Below, piece after piece: positions 34,059 through 42,458 of a stretch of 64,000 nt of DNA. Every line of letters begins with the position of its first letter. The first letter of the stretch is position 1. A program made the position numbers and the translations under genes. The stretch comes from JAUUSJ01 sp964439395 (GTDB taxonomy: Bacteria; Bacillota; Clostridia; Lachnospirales; Lachnospiraceae): positions 1 to 64,000 of the forward strand of contig CAYTNV010000021.1 in assembly GCA_964439395.1 (NCBI GenBank), written 5' to 3'. The notes under the pieces were generated by a model. The model did not search any database, was not told where the DNA came from, and saw only the letters and a program-made list of their open reading frames with translations.

Positions 34059-35009
34059 ATGTGGAAATTATTACCGGAACAATTAATTGAACCTCCCACA
34101 AATGTGGAGAAAAAGGGGCTTGTCTTTAATATCCAGAGATTTTCTGTAAATGACGGTCCTGGTGTTCGAACCATTGTTTTCTTAAATGGATGTCCACTTA
34201 GATGTAAATGGTGTTGTAATCCTGAATCTCAAAAACTATCTCCTGTTGTTATGTTTAAGGCTCCAAACTGTGTTGGATGTGGAAATTGTACTGTCGTATG
34301 TCCTACTGGAGCTTCCGATTTAAGCCTTCCAGGTAAAATTGACCACTCAAAATGTATTGCCTGCGGTAAATGCGTAGATGTTTGTTACCATAAGGCTCTT
34401 GAGCTCACTGGTAAATGGATGACAGTAGAAGATTTAATGTATGAATTATACAAAGATCGTGTTGTGTATCGCAGATCAAATGGTGGAATTACTGTATCTG
34501 GCGGCGAGGCATTAGTACAGCATGAGTTTTTAGTAGAGTTATTAAGTACATGTAAAACTCTTGGATGGCATACGGCAATTGAGACAACAGGTCTAGCTTC
34601 AAAAGAGGTATTAGATGAAGTGATCCCATGGCTTGATTTAGTTATGATGGATATTAAACATATTGATCCTGCTGTTCATAAACAGTTTACAGGTGTTGAT
34701 AATATTAAAATATTAGAAAATGCAATTTATATTTCCAAAATTGCAAAAGAAATGATTGTTCGTGTTCCTGTTATTCCAGGATTTAATGCGGATAAAAATA
34801 CGATTGCAGGAATCGCTGAGTTTGCAACTTATATGAATAATATTAAGCAGATTCATTTGCTTCCATATCATGACTTAGGATCTAATAAATATGGAATGAT
34901 GGGACAGGAGTATGAATTGCAGGGAGTAAAAACTCCAGACGAGGAATTTATGGCAGAGCTTAAGGCTGTCGTAGAAGAAAAAGGCTTCCAATGTAAAATT
35001 GGCGGTTAA
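34059..35009 (+). CDS. Glycyl radical enzyme activase (radical SAM, ferredoxin-like insert)
   Basis: 316 residues. Radical SAM cysteines in GCPLRCKWCCNP, preceded by the activase hallmark DGPGVRTIVF. An inserted ferredoxin domain supplies two more [4Fe-4S] sites: CVGCGNCTVVCPTGA and CIACGKCVDVCYHKAL, as in activases of glycerol dehydratase, HypD and CutC but not PflA. It generates the glycyl radical on the dehydratase encoded upstream. AGGAGG precedes the ATG. metK follows after 14 bases, so the SAM cosubstrate supply is in the same operon. Confidence 0.93.
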   Translation: MWKLLPEQLIEPPTNVEKKGLVFNIQRFSVNDGPGVRTIVFLNGCPLRCKWCCNPESQKLSPVVMFKAPNCVGCGNCTVVCPTGASDLSLPGKIDHSKCIACGKCVDVCYHKALELTGKWMTVEDLMYELYKDRVVYRRSNGGITVSGGEALVQHEFLVELLSTCKTLGWHTAIETTGLASKEVLDEVIPWLDLVMMDIKHIDPAVHKQFTGVDNIKILENAIYISKIAKEMIVRVPVIPGFNADKNTIAGIAEFATYMNNIKQIHLLPYHDLGSNKYGMMGQEYELQGVKTPDEEFMAELKAVVEEKGFQCKIGG

Positions 35010-35023
35010 AGAGGTGAAGACAG

Positions 35024-36214
35024 ATGAACACTTATCTTCTGACTTCTGAGTCGGTTACAGAGGGACATCCAGATAAAGTCTGTGACCAGATTTCAGATCG
35101 ATTATTAGATTGCTATTTAAAGGGAGATAAAAACTCCCATGTAGCGATAGAGACAATGGCTTCCAAAGATGTTATTTTTATTTCTGGTGAGGTTTCTTCT
35201 AATACTCAAGTAGATATTGTAGCGGAGGCTAGAAAAGTTTTACTTGATATTGGGTATGATGCCAAAGAAAAGGGAATGGATGGAAGAACTTGCGAGATTA
35301 TTACAAATGTATGTGTACAGTCTGCTGATATAGCTATGGGCGTTTGTCATGAGGATGGCTCAGTGGGGGCAGGAGATCAGGGAATGATGTTTGGATATGC
35401 CTGCAATGAGACAGCAAGCTATATGCCGCTTAGTATTGACTTTGCAAATAAACTTGTATTACAATTGACAAAAGTAAGAAAAGAAAAGATACTTCCTTAT
35501 CTTTATCCAGATGGAAAATCTCAAGTGACAGTTAGATATAATGAAGATGGAACTGTGGATAAGATAACAGATGTTGTTGTTTCTGCACAGCATAGTGCAG
35601 ATATTGGTCTTGATATATTAAGAGACGATATTAAGAGGGAAGTCATAGATAAGATTATTCCATCGAAATTGATGGATAAGGATGTGAAGATTCACATCAA
35701 TCCAACAGGACGCTTTGTCATAGGTGGTCCTATGGGAGATACTGGTGTAACTGGAAGAAAGATTATCGTAGATACTTATGGAGGTGTCGCAAGGCATGGC
35801 GGCGGAGCCTTTTCTGGAAAGGATCCTACTAAGGTAGACCGCTCTTCTGCCTATATGGCTCGATATGCGGCGAAAAATATTGTGGCTGCGGGACTTTGTG
35901 ATAAATGTGAGATATCTTTAGCGTATGCCATTGGCATTGCAGATCCAGTTGCAATTAGAGTGAATACTTTCGGAACAGAGATTATACCAACAGAGGTTTT
36001 GGAAGAAGCAGTGGCAGATGTATTTGATTTTTCTGTAGCTGCAATTTTAAGTAAATTAGATCTTAAAAATACTAGTTATTGTCCTGTGGCTGCTTACGGA
36101 CATTTTGGAAGAAATGATCTTGACTTGCCATGGGAGAGAACAGATAAGGCAGAATGTTTGAAGCAAAGAGTGGTAGAGCTCATTGCAGAGATTATCATAA
36201 AATCTCAAAAATAA
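35024..36214 (+). CDS. metK: S-adenosylmethionine synthetase
   Basis: 396 residues, full length. Signature motifs: GHPDKVCDQISD at the N-terminus, GAGDQGMMFGYA in the middle and GGGAFSGKDPTKVDRS (P-loop-like). It makes SAM from methionine and ATP. Its position directly behind a radical-SAM activase, with an AGAGGTGAAG ribosome binding site in the 14-base gap, indicates cotranscription; whether it is the cell's only metK cannot be seen here. Confidence 0.97.
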   Translation: MNTYLLTSESVTEGHPDKVCDQISDRLLDCYLKGDKNSHVAIETMASKDVIFISGEVSSNTQVDIVAEARKVLLDIGYDAKEKGMDGRTCEIITNVCVQSADIAMGVCHEDGSVGAGDQGMMFGYACNETASYMPLSIDFANKLVLQLTKVRKEKILPYLYPDGKSQVTVRYNEDGTVDKITDVVVSAQHSADIGLDILRDDIKREVIDKIIPSKLMDKDVKIHINPTGRFVIGGPMGDTGVTGRKIIVDTYGGVARHGGGAFSGKDPTKVDRSSAYMARYAAKNIVAAGLCDKCEISLAYAIGIADPVAIRVNTFGTEIIPTEVLEEAVADVFDFSVAAILSKLDLKNTSYCPVAAYGHFGRNDLDLPWERTDKAECLKQRVVELIAEIIIKSQK

Positions 36215-36467
36215 GATTGAGATATACTATCAGTCAGTATAGAGAGATTATTTTGACCGCAGGATATATTGTGGTATGCAACCCGATGGGTACAATTGAA
36301 TAAAGCCGACAATAGCTTTCAATGTTACTATTTCACATAACCAGATAGTGACAGATATGTCGGGAATTATTTCTCACACTAACACCTCTCGATATATAGA
36401 AAGCTTATGTTATAAAGGGATTTCTGTGCATTACTTCTCACTTTTACAGGAATCCTTTTTTATTTAT
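36215..36467. other. Intergenic region after metK
   Basis: No gene. CCGACAATAGC...GTCGGGAA (about 36304-36364) and neighbouring bases could fold, but I do not recognise an RNA family. The palindromic repeat copy C follows. Confidence 0.4.
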
Positions 36468-36690
36468 AGGTTTTGAAACAGTGAAAGCAGACGCCGAGAG
36501 AGCAAGCAGATATCTGCTTGTTCTCTCGGCTGTGTATTGGCGAAATATTATAAAAATGATAGAATATAGTTTTAATAGGGTATGGCTCCATTTTTTCTCA
36601 AAAAATATATTTTTTGTCAAGCTATGGTGATATTTTATAAAATTATAGGATATTATTACGCTAAATAAAGTTATAAAATTTAGAAATAAA
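36468..36690 (-). repeat. Palindromic repeat family, copy C (core deleted, AT-rich arm kept)
   Basis: GTTTTGAAACAGTG...GACGCC leads into GAGAGAGCAAGCAGATATCT, which is directly followed by its complement GCTTGTTCTCTC, so the internal core present in A, B and F is missing. Then GGCTGTGTATTGGC and an AT-rich arm; the distal part (GCTATGGTGATATTTTATAA and GGATATTATTACGCTAAATA) is the inverse of the left arm of copy D (49473-49560). Non-coding. Confidence 0.8.
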
Positions 36691-36726
36691 TAAAAAAGAA
36701 GCTGCATAACGTAGCTTCTTTTTTAG
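36691..36726. terminator. Bidirectional terminator
   Basis: AAAAAAGAAGCT and AGCTTCTTTTTT flank GCATAACGT; lies at the 3' end of the recombinase-like gene on the minus strand. Confidence 0.85.
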
Positions 36727-36766
36727 GTAAATAGGTATTAGGTATTTAAGCTAAAGGAAATATTCC

Positions 36767-37180
36767 TTAAACTCCTACAGTTTTTCTAGTTTTATTAAGT
36801 AGAATATCTAAAAATGTCTCGATATCTTTTCCCTCATTGCTAGTGAGGAAAGTAACTTTATTTGCCTTACAAGTTTTATAAAAATCAATAATAAGATTAA
36901 TATTATTGGATATTTTAGTTGGATTAGTAGTAATAACAATTTCCAAATTTCCAGCTTCGATATCTGCTATTAATCGTTTATATCCGGGACGTTCAACATT
37001 ATCAGCTGGATAGTCACCTAAATCTGTATAGTTAAAAAACTCGAATTCTTGTCCTTTATATAATCTTTTCACCACTGTTTTACATTTTTCAACATCGCTG
37101 ATCATACCTTTTACATAAGTTTGTGAGCAACCTGGACATCCGCCACGATAATGTTGATGATTATAAATGCCAACTTTCAT
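36767..37180 (-). CDS. Serine-recombinase-like N-terminal domain protein, catalytic residues not conserved
   Basis: 137 residues. RPGYKRLIADIEAGNLEIVI, then DFYKTCKANKVTFLTSNEG, follows the fold of resolvase/invertase catalytic domains, where R-P-G-x-x-x-L is characteristic. But the active-site patches are changed: the N-terminal R-x-S region reads YNHQHYRGGCPGCSQ and the arginine-rich KDLSRLGR segment reads TTNPTKISNN. There is no DNA-binding domain. It is probably a domesticated or decayed recombinase domain, perhaps with a metal-binding CPGC. A GAAGGG site precedes the ATG, suggesting that it is expressed. Confidence 0.6.
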   Translation of the reverse strand: MKVGIYNHQHYRGGCPGCSQTYVKGMISDVEKCKTVVKRLYKGQEFEFFNYTDLGDYPADNVERPGYKRLIADIEAGNLEIVITTNPTKISNNINLIIDFYKTCKANKVTFLTSNEGKDIETFLDILLNKTRKTVGV

Positions 37181-37470
37181 AAAATACCCTTCTTTCTATC
37201 TATAAAATTTGTAACCCGTTTTGCCCTGTACATTAAAAAATAAGGCTAAATTTTGAATGCACAATCTTGTATATGCTAAAGTATAGCATACCTAAAGGAA
37301 ACAAAAGAGTAGGATTTTGCACTCTGAATAGGATTATTCAAATCGCCAATAAGATACTAGATATTTGCAATTAATGCTGTGGAATCTTACTAATAGATTT
37401 TTAGAACCTTATGTTAGAATCAAGATAGTGTATTAGGCAAAAAAACATTAAGAGAAGGGAGTTTTTTGTT

Positions 37471-38088
37471 ATGAGCAGAGAAGAACTAATCCAACATATT
37501 TTGGAGGAAGAGTGGGAAATGTTTACCACGGTAAATAATCGAGGTGGAAGAGCAGAGTGTCAAGATAATAAACAGACCTTTGCAATTATGAGGGTGGCAC
37601 AGCTTAGTGTCTGGAATGAAGAAGTTTTGGTAAGTTATTTATTAGATTTATTGGAAGCGAAGGAAGCTGGAAGAAATCTTATGACAGAGAAATATGCTCA
37701 TATTATGGAGAAGACATATCCAGAAGAGTATGAACAGATAAAGAATTTCTTACTTCCAGTTTCAAATTATACGAAACTCATGGTGGAAGCAATTTTGAAA
37801 ATATACAGTGTCTGGGAGAAGGAATTCTCTATAAAATATCCTAGAGTGAGAAAAAGAGGAAGAACAGATAATGTAAATGCGGCAATTACAGGAGAGGCAT
37901 CTGTGGAAGATTACCAGTATGGTGAACTTATGACATATTCTGAGAGAACACTTCGAGCTATGTTAGAGTGGATTGGAGAAGCTCCAGATAAAAATTTATA
38001 TATCGAGGAAATTTCTAATATGATTAAGCCTTATGGATTTAAGACGATAGAAGAAGCAGAGGAGACTTTAAAAAGACAGGAGGGTTAA
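37471..38088 (+). CDS. DUF4125 family protein
   Basis: 205 residues, soluble, mainly helical. The N-terminal EEEWEMFTTVNNRGGRAECQ followed by DNKQTFAIMRVAQ is the DUF4125 hallmark as I recall it. No catalytic motif is obvious. AGAAGGGAG precedes the ATG; it lies 4 bases before the PfpI-family gene and must be cotranscribed with it. Function unknown. Confidence 0.7.
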   Translation: MSREELIQHILEEEWEMFTTVNNRGGRAECQDNKQTFAIMRVAQLSVWNEEVLVSYLLDLLEAKEAGRNLMTEKYAHIMEKTYPEEYEQIKNFLLPVSNYTKLMVEAILKIYSVWEKEFSIKYPRVRKRGRTDNVNAAITGEASVEDYQYGELMTYSERTLRAMLEWIGEAPDKNLYIEEISNMIKPYGFKTIEEAEETLKRQEG

Positions 38089-38092
38089 GCGA

Positions 38093-38671
38093 ATGAAACG
38101 AGTATTAATGATTGCGGGAGATTTTACAGAAGATTATGAGACAATGGTTCCGTATCAGGCACTTGAGATGGTTGGAATTAAAGTGGATGCTGTTTGCCCG
38201 GGCAAGAAGGCAGGGGAGTTAATTAAGACAGCGATTCATGATTTTGAGGGTGACTTAACTTATACAGAAAAGTTAGGACATAATTTTGCTCTCACAGCAG
38301 ACTTTGCAAAAGTAGAATTTGATGATTATGATGGTTTATTTTTGACAGGTGGTCGTTCACCAGAATATTTAAGATTGGATAGTAAAGTAATTACATTAAT
38401 TAAATGTTTTATGAAATCTGGAAAACCAGTGGCATCTATTTGCCATGGAGCACAGTTTTTAACGGCAGCTGAAGTATTACAGGGAAGGACTTTAACAGCA
38501 TATCCAGCAATCGCCCCAGATATTAAGTTGGCAGGTGGAGAGTATGTAGAAGTAGCAGCAGACGATGTAGTAGTAAATGGAAATTTAATTACATCTCCAG
38601 CTTGGCCAGGAAATATAGCTATTTTGAGAGAGTTCATTAAGGCATTGGGTGTTGTTATTCTATCCGAATAA
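38093..38671 (+). CDS. DJ-1/PfpI family protein
   Basis: 192 residues. The nucleophile cysteine is in SICHGAQFLTAA (about residue 117), with the conserved glutamate near the N-terminus (DFTEDYETMVPYQAL) and the FLTGGRSPEYLR strand. The family includes glyoxalases, deglycases and chaperone-like stress proteins. Starts 4 bases after the DUF4125 gene. The reaction cannot be assigned. Confidence 0.88.
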   Translation: MKRVLMIAGDFTEDYETMVPYQALEMVGIKVDAVCPGKKAGELIKTAIHDFEGDLTYTEKLGHNFALTADFAKVEFDDYDGLFLTGGRSPEYLRLDSKVITLIKCFMKSGKPVASICHGAQFLTAAEVLQGRTLTAYPAIAPDIKLAGGEYVEVAADDVVVNGNLITSPAWPGNIAILREFIKALGVVILSE

Positions 38672-38807
38672 AATAACCGTATGAAATAGAGAGAGAACTC
38701 GGGGGGAAGAATACGGTGACTGATAAGTGTAGCAATTGATTTTTATTTGCGGATATGTCTGTGCATACAGACATATCCGACTAAAATATAAGGAGGGTTA
38801 GCATATT

Positions 38808-40688
38808 ATGTATCAGGAAAAAATATGCAAAGATGCGGATAAGAAATTAGAATCTTATATCGGACAGCTAAATCAAGAAGTGTCTCATCACAGAATGGTG
38901 AGCCAACAAAATAAATGTGGTTATGGCTTATCAGGAGTCTGTTGTAAGCTCTGTTCGAATGGTCCTTGTCGTCTTTCATCAGCGAGACCTAGAGGTGTCT
39001 GTGGGGCGGATGCAGATACAATTGTTATGAGAAACTTTTTGCGCTCTGTGGCAGCAGGTTCAGGATGTTATATTCATGTAGTGGAAAATTCGGCGAAGCA
39101 GCTTCGTAAAATGGCACTCGCAGGAGAAACGTTTAGAGGAAAAGACACATTATCTAGAGTAGCTAGATTGCTCGGCGTATCTCGCAATACGGAATGTGAG
39201 ACAGCTTTAGCTATCGCAGATATGATTTTAGAAGACCTTAGAAAACCTGTCGAAGAAAAGATGGAGATTACAGGAAAGATTTCTTATCCAATGCGTGTTA
39301 CTAATTGGGAAAAATTAGGCCTTATGCCTGGCGGTTCAAAGGATGAGATTTTTAATGCCATAGTAAAGACATCTACAAACTTAAATTCTGATCCAGTGAA
39401 TATGCTCATGCAATGTCTACGTCTTGGTATATCTACAGGTACATATGGACTTGTTCTTACAAATCTTTTACAAGATATTATGATGGGAGAATCCAAGATT
39501 AGCTTTAATAAGGCAGGACTTTCTGTTATTGATCCTGACTATATTAATATTATGATTACGGGACATCAGCATTGCTTATTTAAAGATTTAGAAGAAACAT
39601 TGGCATTTGACACTGTACAAAATATTGCGAAAAATGCGGGAGCAAAAGGCTTTAAAATTGTCGGATGTACCTGTGTTGGACAAGATTTTCAAGTTCGTAA
39701 TGCATCAGGTAGTGGTGTTTTCTGTGGTCATGCAGGTAATAACTATACAAGTGAGGCAGTTTTAGAGACTGGTTGTATTGATTTAGTATTATCTGAGTTT
39801 AACTGTACTCTTCCTGGTATTGAGGAGATTTGTACAAAACGTGGTATTACTCAAATTTGTATTGATGATGTTGCCAAGAAGGCAAATGCAGAGTATATCC
39901 CATTTGAGTATGATAAGAAAGAAAGTATTACAGCTACTATTGTAGCAAAGGCAGCAGCATCTTATATCGCAAGAACAGCGGCAAAACCAGGTCGTATTAA
40001 TCCAATGGCAGATCATGGATGTCCAAATGCTATCACAGGTGTAACAGAAGTGACATTAGAGAATTTCTTAGGCGGAAGCTTAAATCCATTGATTGAATTG
40101 ATTAAGGGTGGTCAAATTAAAGGTATTGCTGCTGTTGTTGGATGTTCTAACTTAAGAGGTGGGGGACATGATGTCTATACAGTGGAATTGGTAAAGGAAT
40201 TGATTGCAAAGGATATCCTCGTTGTATCAGCGGGATGTACATGTGGCGGTCTTGAAAACTGTGGTTTAATGGCACCAGAGGCAGCAGCTTTAGCTGGAGC
40301 TTCTTTGCGTGCAGTATGTGAGAGTCTTTCGATTCCACCTGTACTTAATTTTGGACCATGTCTGGCAATCGGAAGAATTGAAATTTTAGCAGGAAAGATT
40401 GCAGCTTTACTCGGTGTAGATATTCCTGATTTACCAGTTATTGTATCTGCTCCACAATGGCTAGAAGAGCAGGCGTTAGCTGATGGTGCATATGCACTTG
40501 CACTTGGATTTACACTTCATCTTGGTCTTACTCCATTTGTGACAGGAAGTCCTATCGCAATCGATGTCTTGACCAATCAGATGAAAGACTTAACAGGTGG
40601 ACAGCTTATCTGTAATGCAGATATGGCAGAGTCAGCTGTATGCTTAGAGCAGATAATTGAAGAAAAGAGAAGAAAGCTTGGTATTTAA
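38808..40688 (+). CDS. cooS: Ni-containing anaerobic CO dehydrogenase catalytic subunit
   Basis: 626 residues, the size of monofunctional CODH. The N-terminal CGYGLSGVCCKLCSNGPCRL and following GVCGAD supply cysteines for clusters D and B. Likely C-cluster ligands are the His of GHQH, the Cys of EFNCTLPG, VVGCSNLRG, AGCTCGG and FGPCLAIGR, and the Cys in VGCTCVGQDF. The motifs around these ligands differ from those of the well-known Carboxydothermus CODH-II, so this is a divergent clade. It oxidises CO to CO2 (or the reverse) and passes electrons to ferredoxin. No acetyl-CoA synthase genes adjoin; an [FeFe] hydrogenase-like protein follows after 21 bases. Confidence 0.88.
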   Translation: MYQEKICKDADKKLESYIGQLNQEVSHHRMVSQQNKCGYGLSGVCCKLCSNGPCRLSSARPRGVCGADADTIVMRNFLRSVAAGSGCYIHVVENSAKQLRKMALAGETFRGKDTLSRVARLLGVSRNTECETALAIADMILEDLRKPVEEKMEITGKISYPMRVTNWEKLGLMPGGSKDEIFNAIVKTSTNLNSDPVNMLMQCLRLGISTGTYGLVLTNLLQDIMMGESKISFNKAGLSVIDPDYINIMITGHQHCLFKDLEETLAFDTVQNIAKNAGAKGFKIVGCTCVGQDFQVRNASGSGVFCGHAGNNYTSEAVLETGCIDLVLSEFNCTLPGIEEICTKRGITQICIDDVAKKANAEYIPFEYDKKESITATIVAKAAASYIARTAAKPGRINPMADHGCPNAITGVTEVTLENFLGGSLNPLIELIKGGQIKGIAAVVGCSNLRGGGHDVYTVELVKELIAKDILVVSAGCTCGGLENCGLMAPEAAALAGASLRAVCESLSIPPVLNFGPCLAIGRIEILAGKIAALLGVDIPDLPVIVSAPQWLEEQALADGAYALALGFTLHLGLTPFVTGSPIAIDVLTNQMKDLTGGQLICNADMAESAVCLEQIIEEKRRKLGI

Positions 40689-40709
40689 TAGTTAGGAGGA
40701 AGACAGAAT

Positions 40710-42047
40710 ATGGCAGAATTGAAAAAATGTATTTCTGTTTCTGATACGAATCCATCCATCATGAAAAATAAAGATTTGTGTACAGAATGTGGTCACTGTA
40801 TCGCTACTTGTAATGAAGAAATTTTTGTTGCTGGACATACGATACCAGGTAGAGAGGCAGAAAAAATTTGTATTAACTGTGGACAATGCTCGGCAGCATG
40901 TCCAGAACAGGCAATTCGAGTAAAATCAGAGATAGATTTTGTAAAAGAGGCAGTAAATGATCCAAATAAGATTGTAATTTTCTCCACATCTCCATCGGTT
41001 CGCGTTGGCATCGGAGATGAATTTTTAGAGAGAGCAGGAGTTTATTCAGAGGGAAAAATGGTTGCGGCACTAAAAGCACTTGGTGGTGATTATGTGCTGG
41101 ATGTTACATTTTCCGCTGATCTTACCATTATGGAGGAGGGAAGTGAGCTTCTTAAGAGAATTATGACAGGCAATGCTCCACTTCCTCAATTCACAAGTTG
41201 TTGCCCAGCCTGGGTGAAATATATAGAGACATATCATCCAGAATTGATTCCTAATATTTCCTCTGCTAAGAGCCCTATTGGAATGCAAGGAGCAATGATC
41301 AAAACGTATTTTGCGAAGAAACATAATTTAGATCCGCTAGATATTATTAGTGTGGCGGTAACTCCTTGTACGGCAAAGAAGTTTGAAATTCGTCGCCCAG
41401 AGTTTAATGATGCTGGAAAATTACTTCGTCATCCAGAGATGAGAGATAATGATTATGTCATTACAACAAAGGAATTAGTTGAGTGGATGAAGAGAGAAGA
41501 TATTGATTTCTTTGAATTGGAAGAGAAGGAATTTGATAGTATTCTAGGAAAAGGCAGCGGCGCAGGTGTTATCTTTGGAAATACTGGTGGTGTTATGGAG
41601 GCGGCTCTTCGTATGGCATATGAATGCTTGACTGGAGAAGCTCCAACAGAGGCGCTGCTTCATTTTGAGCCTGTTCGTGGATTGAACGGAATTAAGGAAG
41701 CTTCAGCTGTAATTGCAGGTGTGACGGTAAATGTGGCGGTAGTATATGGTACGGCAAATGCAGAAAAACTTTTAGCTACAGATATTTCTAAATATCATTT
41801 TATTGAAGTTATGACCTGTCCTGGCGGGTGTATCAGTGGTGCTGGACAGCCTCAGAGAAATATAATTCCACCATCTAATGCAATGAGAATGAGCAGAATT
41901 AATAGTATGTATGAGGAAGATGCAAAGATGACGCTTCGTAACTCCATTGATAATCCTGAGATTGCTCAAATTTATCGAGAATTTTTAGGAGAGCCTTTGA
42001 GTGAATTATCTGAGGTATTGCTTCACACAGAATATTATAAAAGATAA
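40710..42047 (+). CDS. [FeFe] hydrogenase, group-B-like, with 2x[4Fe-4S] domain
   Basis: 445 residues. N-terminal ferredoxin domain (CTECGHCIATCNEE and CINCGQCSAACPEQ), then the H-cluster domain: L1 TSCCPAW (residues 162-168), L2 TPCTAKKFE (218-226), L3 EVMTCPGGCISGAGQP (about 365-380). All four cluster cysteines are kept, but L2 has Thr for the usual Met and L3 has Thr and Ser for Ala and Asn, features of non-prototypical groups. It should exchange electrons between ferredoxin and protons. It is cotranscribed with cooS, so CO-linked H2 metabolism or CO detoxification is likely. Confidence 0.88.
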   Translation: MAELKKCISVSDTNPSIMKNKDLCTECGHCIATCNEEIFVAGHTIPGREAEKICINCGQCSAACPEQAIRVKSEIDFVKEAVNDPNKIVIFSTSPSVRVGIGDEFLERAGVYSEGKMVAALKALGGDYVLDVTFSADLTIMEEGSELLKRIMTGNAPLPQFTSCCPAWVKYIETYHPELIPNISSAKSPIGMQGAMIKTYFAKKHNLDPLDIISVAVTPCTAKKFEIRRPEFNDAGKLLRHPEMRDNDYVITTKELVEWMKREDIDFFELEEKEFDSILGKGSGAGVIFGNTGGVMEAALRMAYECLTGEAPTEALLHFEPVRGLNGIKEASAVIAGVTVNVAVVYGTANAEKLLATDISKYHFIEVMTCPGGCISGAGQPQRNIIPPSNAMRMSRINSMYEEDAKMTLRNSIDNPEIAQIYREFLGEPLSELSEVLLHTEYYKR

Positions 42048-42248
42048 AAGAGCTTCATTATAATGAATGCATACATGCATAAAAATACTGGTTTATAAAA
42101 TGGCTAGTGTAAAACGTGCATAATATTAAGAAAAAATCAGGCTCCAAAGAATTTGAAAATCATGATTTTTATGGAAAAATGTGATATAATTCTTAAAATA
42201 TATTGGAAAAATAAAAAAATAGAACTATATTGTTATGGAATATAAAAA

Positions 42249-42294
42249 ATATCCCTCTCATTGGTTTGGAAAATACTAGTGAGAGGGTATTTTA
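42249..42294 (+). terminator. Terminator after hydrogenase gene
   Basis: ATATCCCTCTCA pairs with TGAGAGGGTAT, followed by TTTATTG. The rest of the 42048-42458 gap has no gene. Confidence 0.8.
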
Positions 42295-42458
42295 TTGCTT
42301 ATATAAGAGAAAAAACAGCTAAATAGAAAAAAGATGAACAAAAAAAGGCAAAAATATGATATGATTATAGACAAGAGGTAGAGAAGTGTATTATTTGAAA
42401 CCGTTAATCGTACTGAATTATGCCAAGTTTTTTCAGTTCCACTGTGGAGGAGATACGA

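Noticed and set aside
36290..36420. Possible small RNA (6S-like or other) after metK
   Set aside because: Some complementary blocks are visible, but no promoter and no recognised conserved core; not enough to call.
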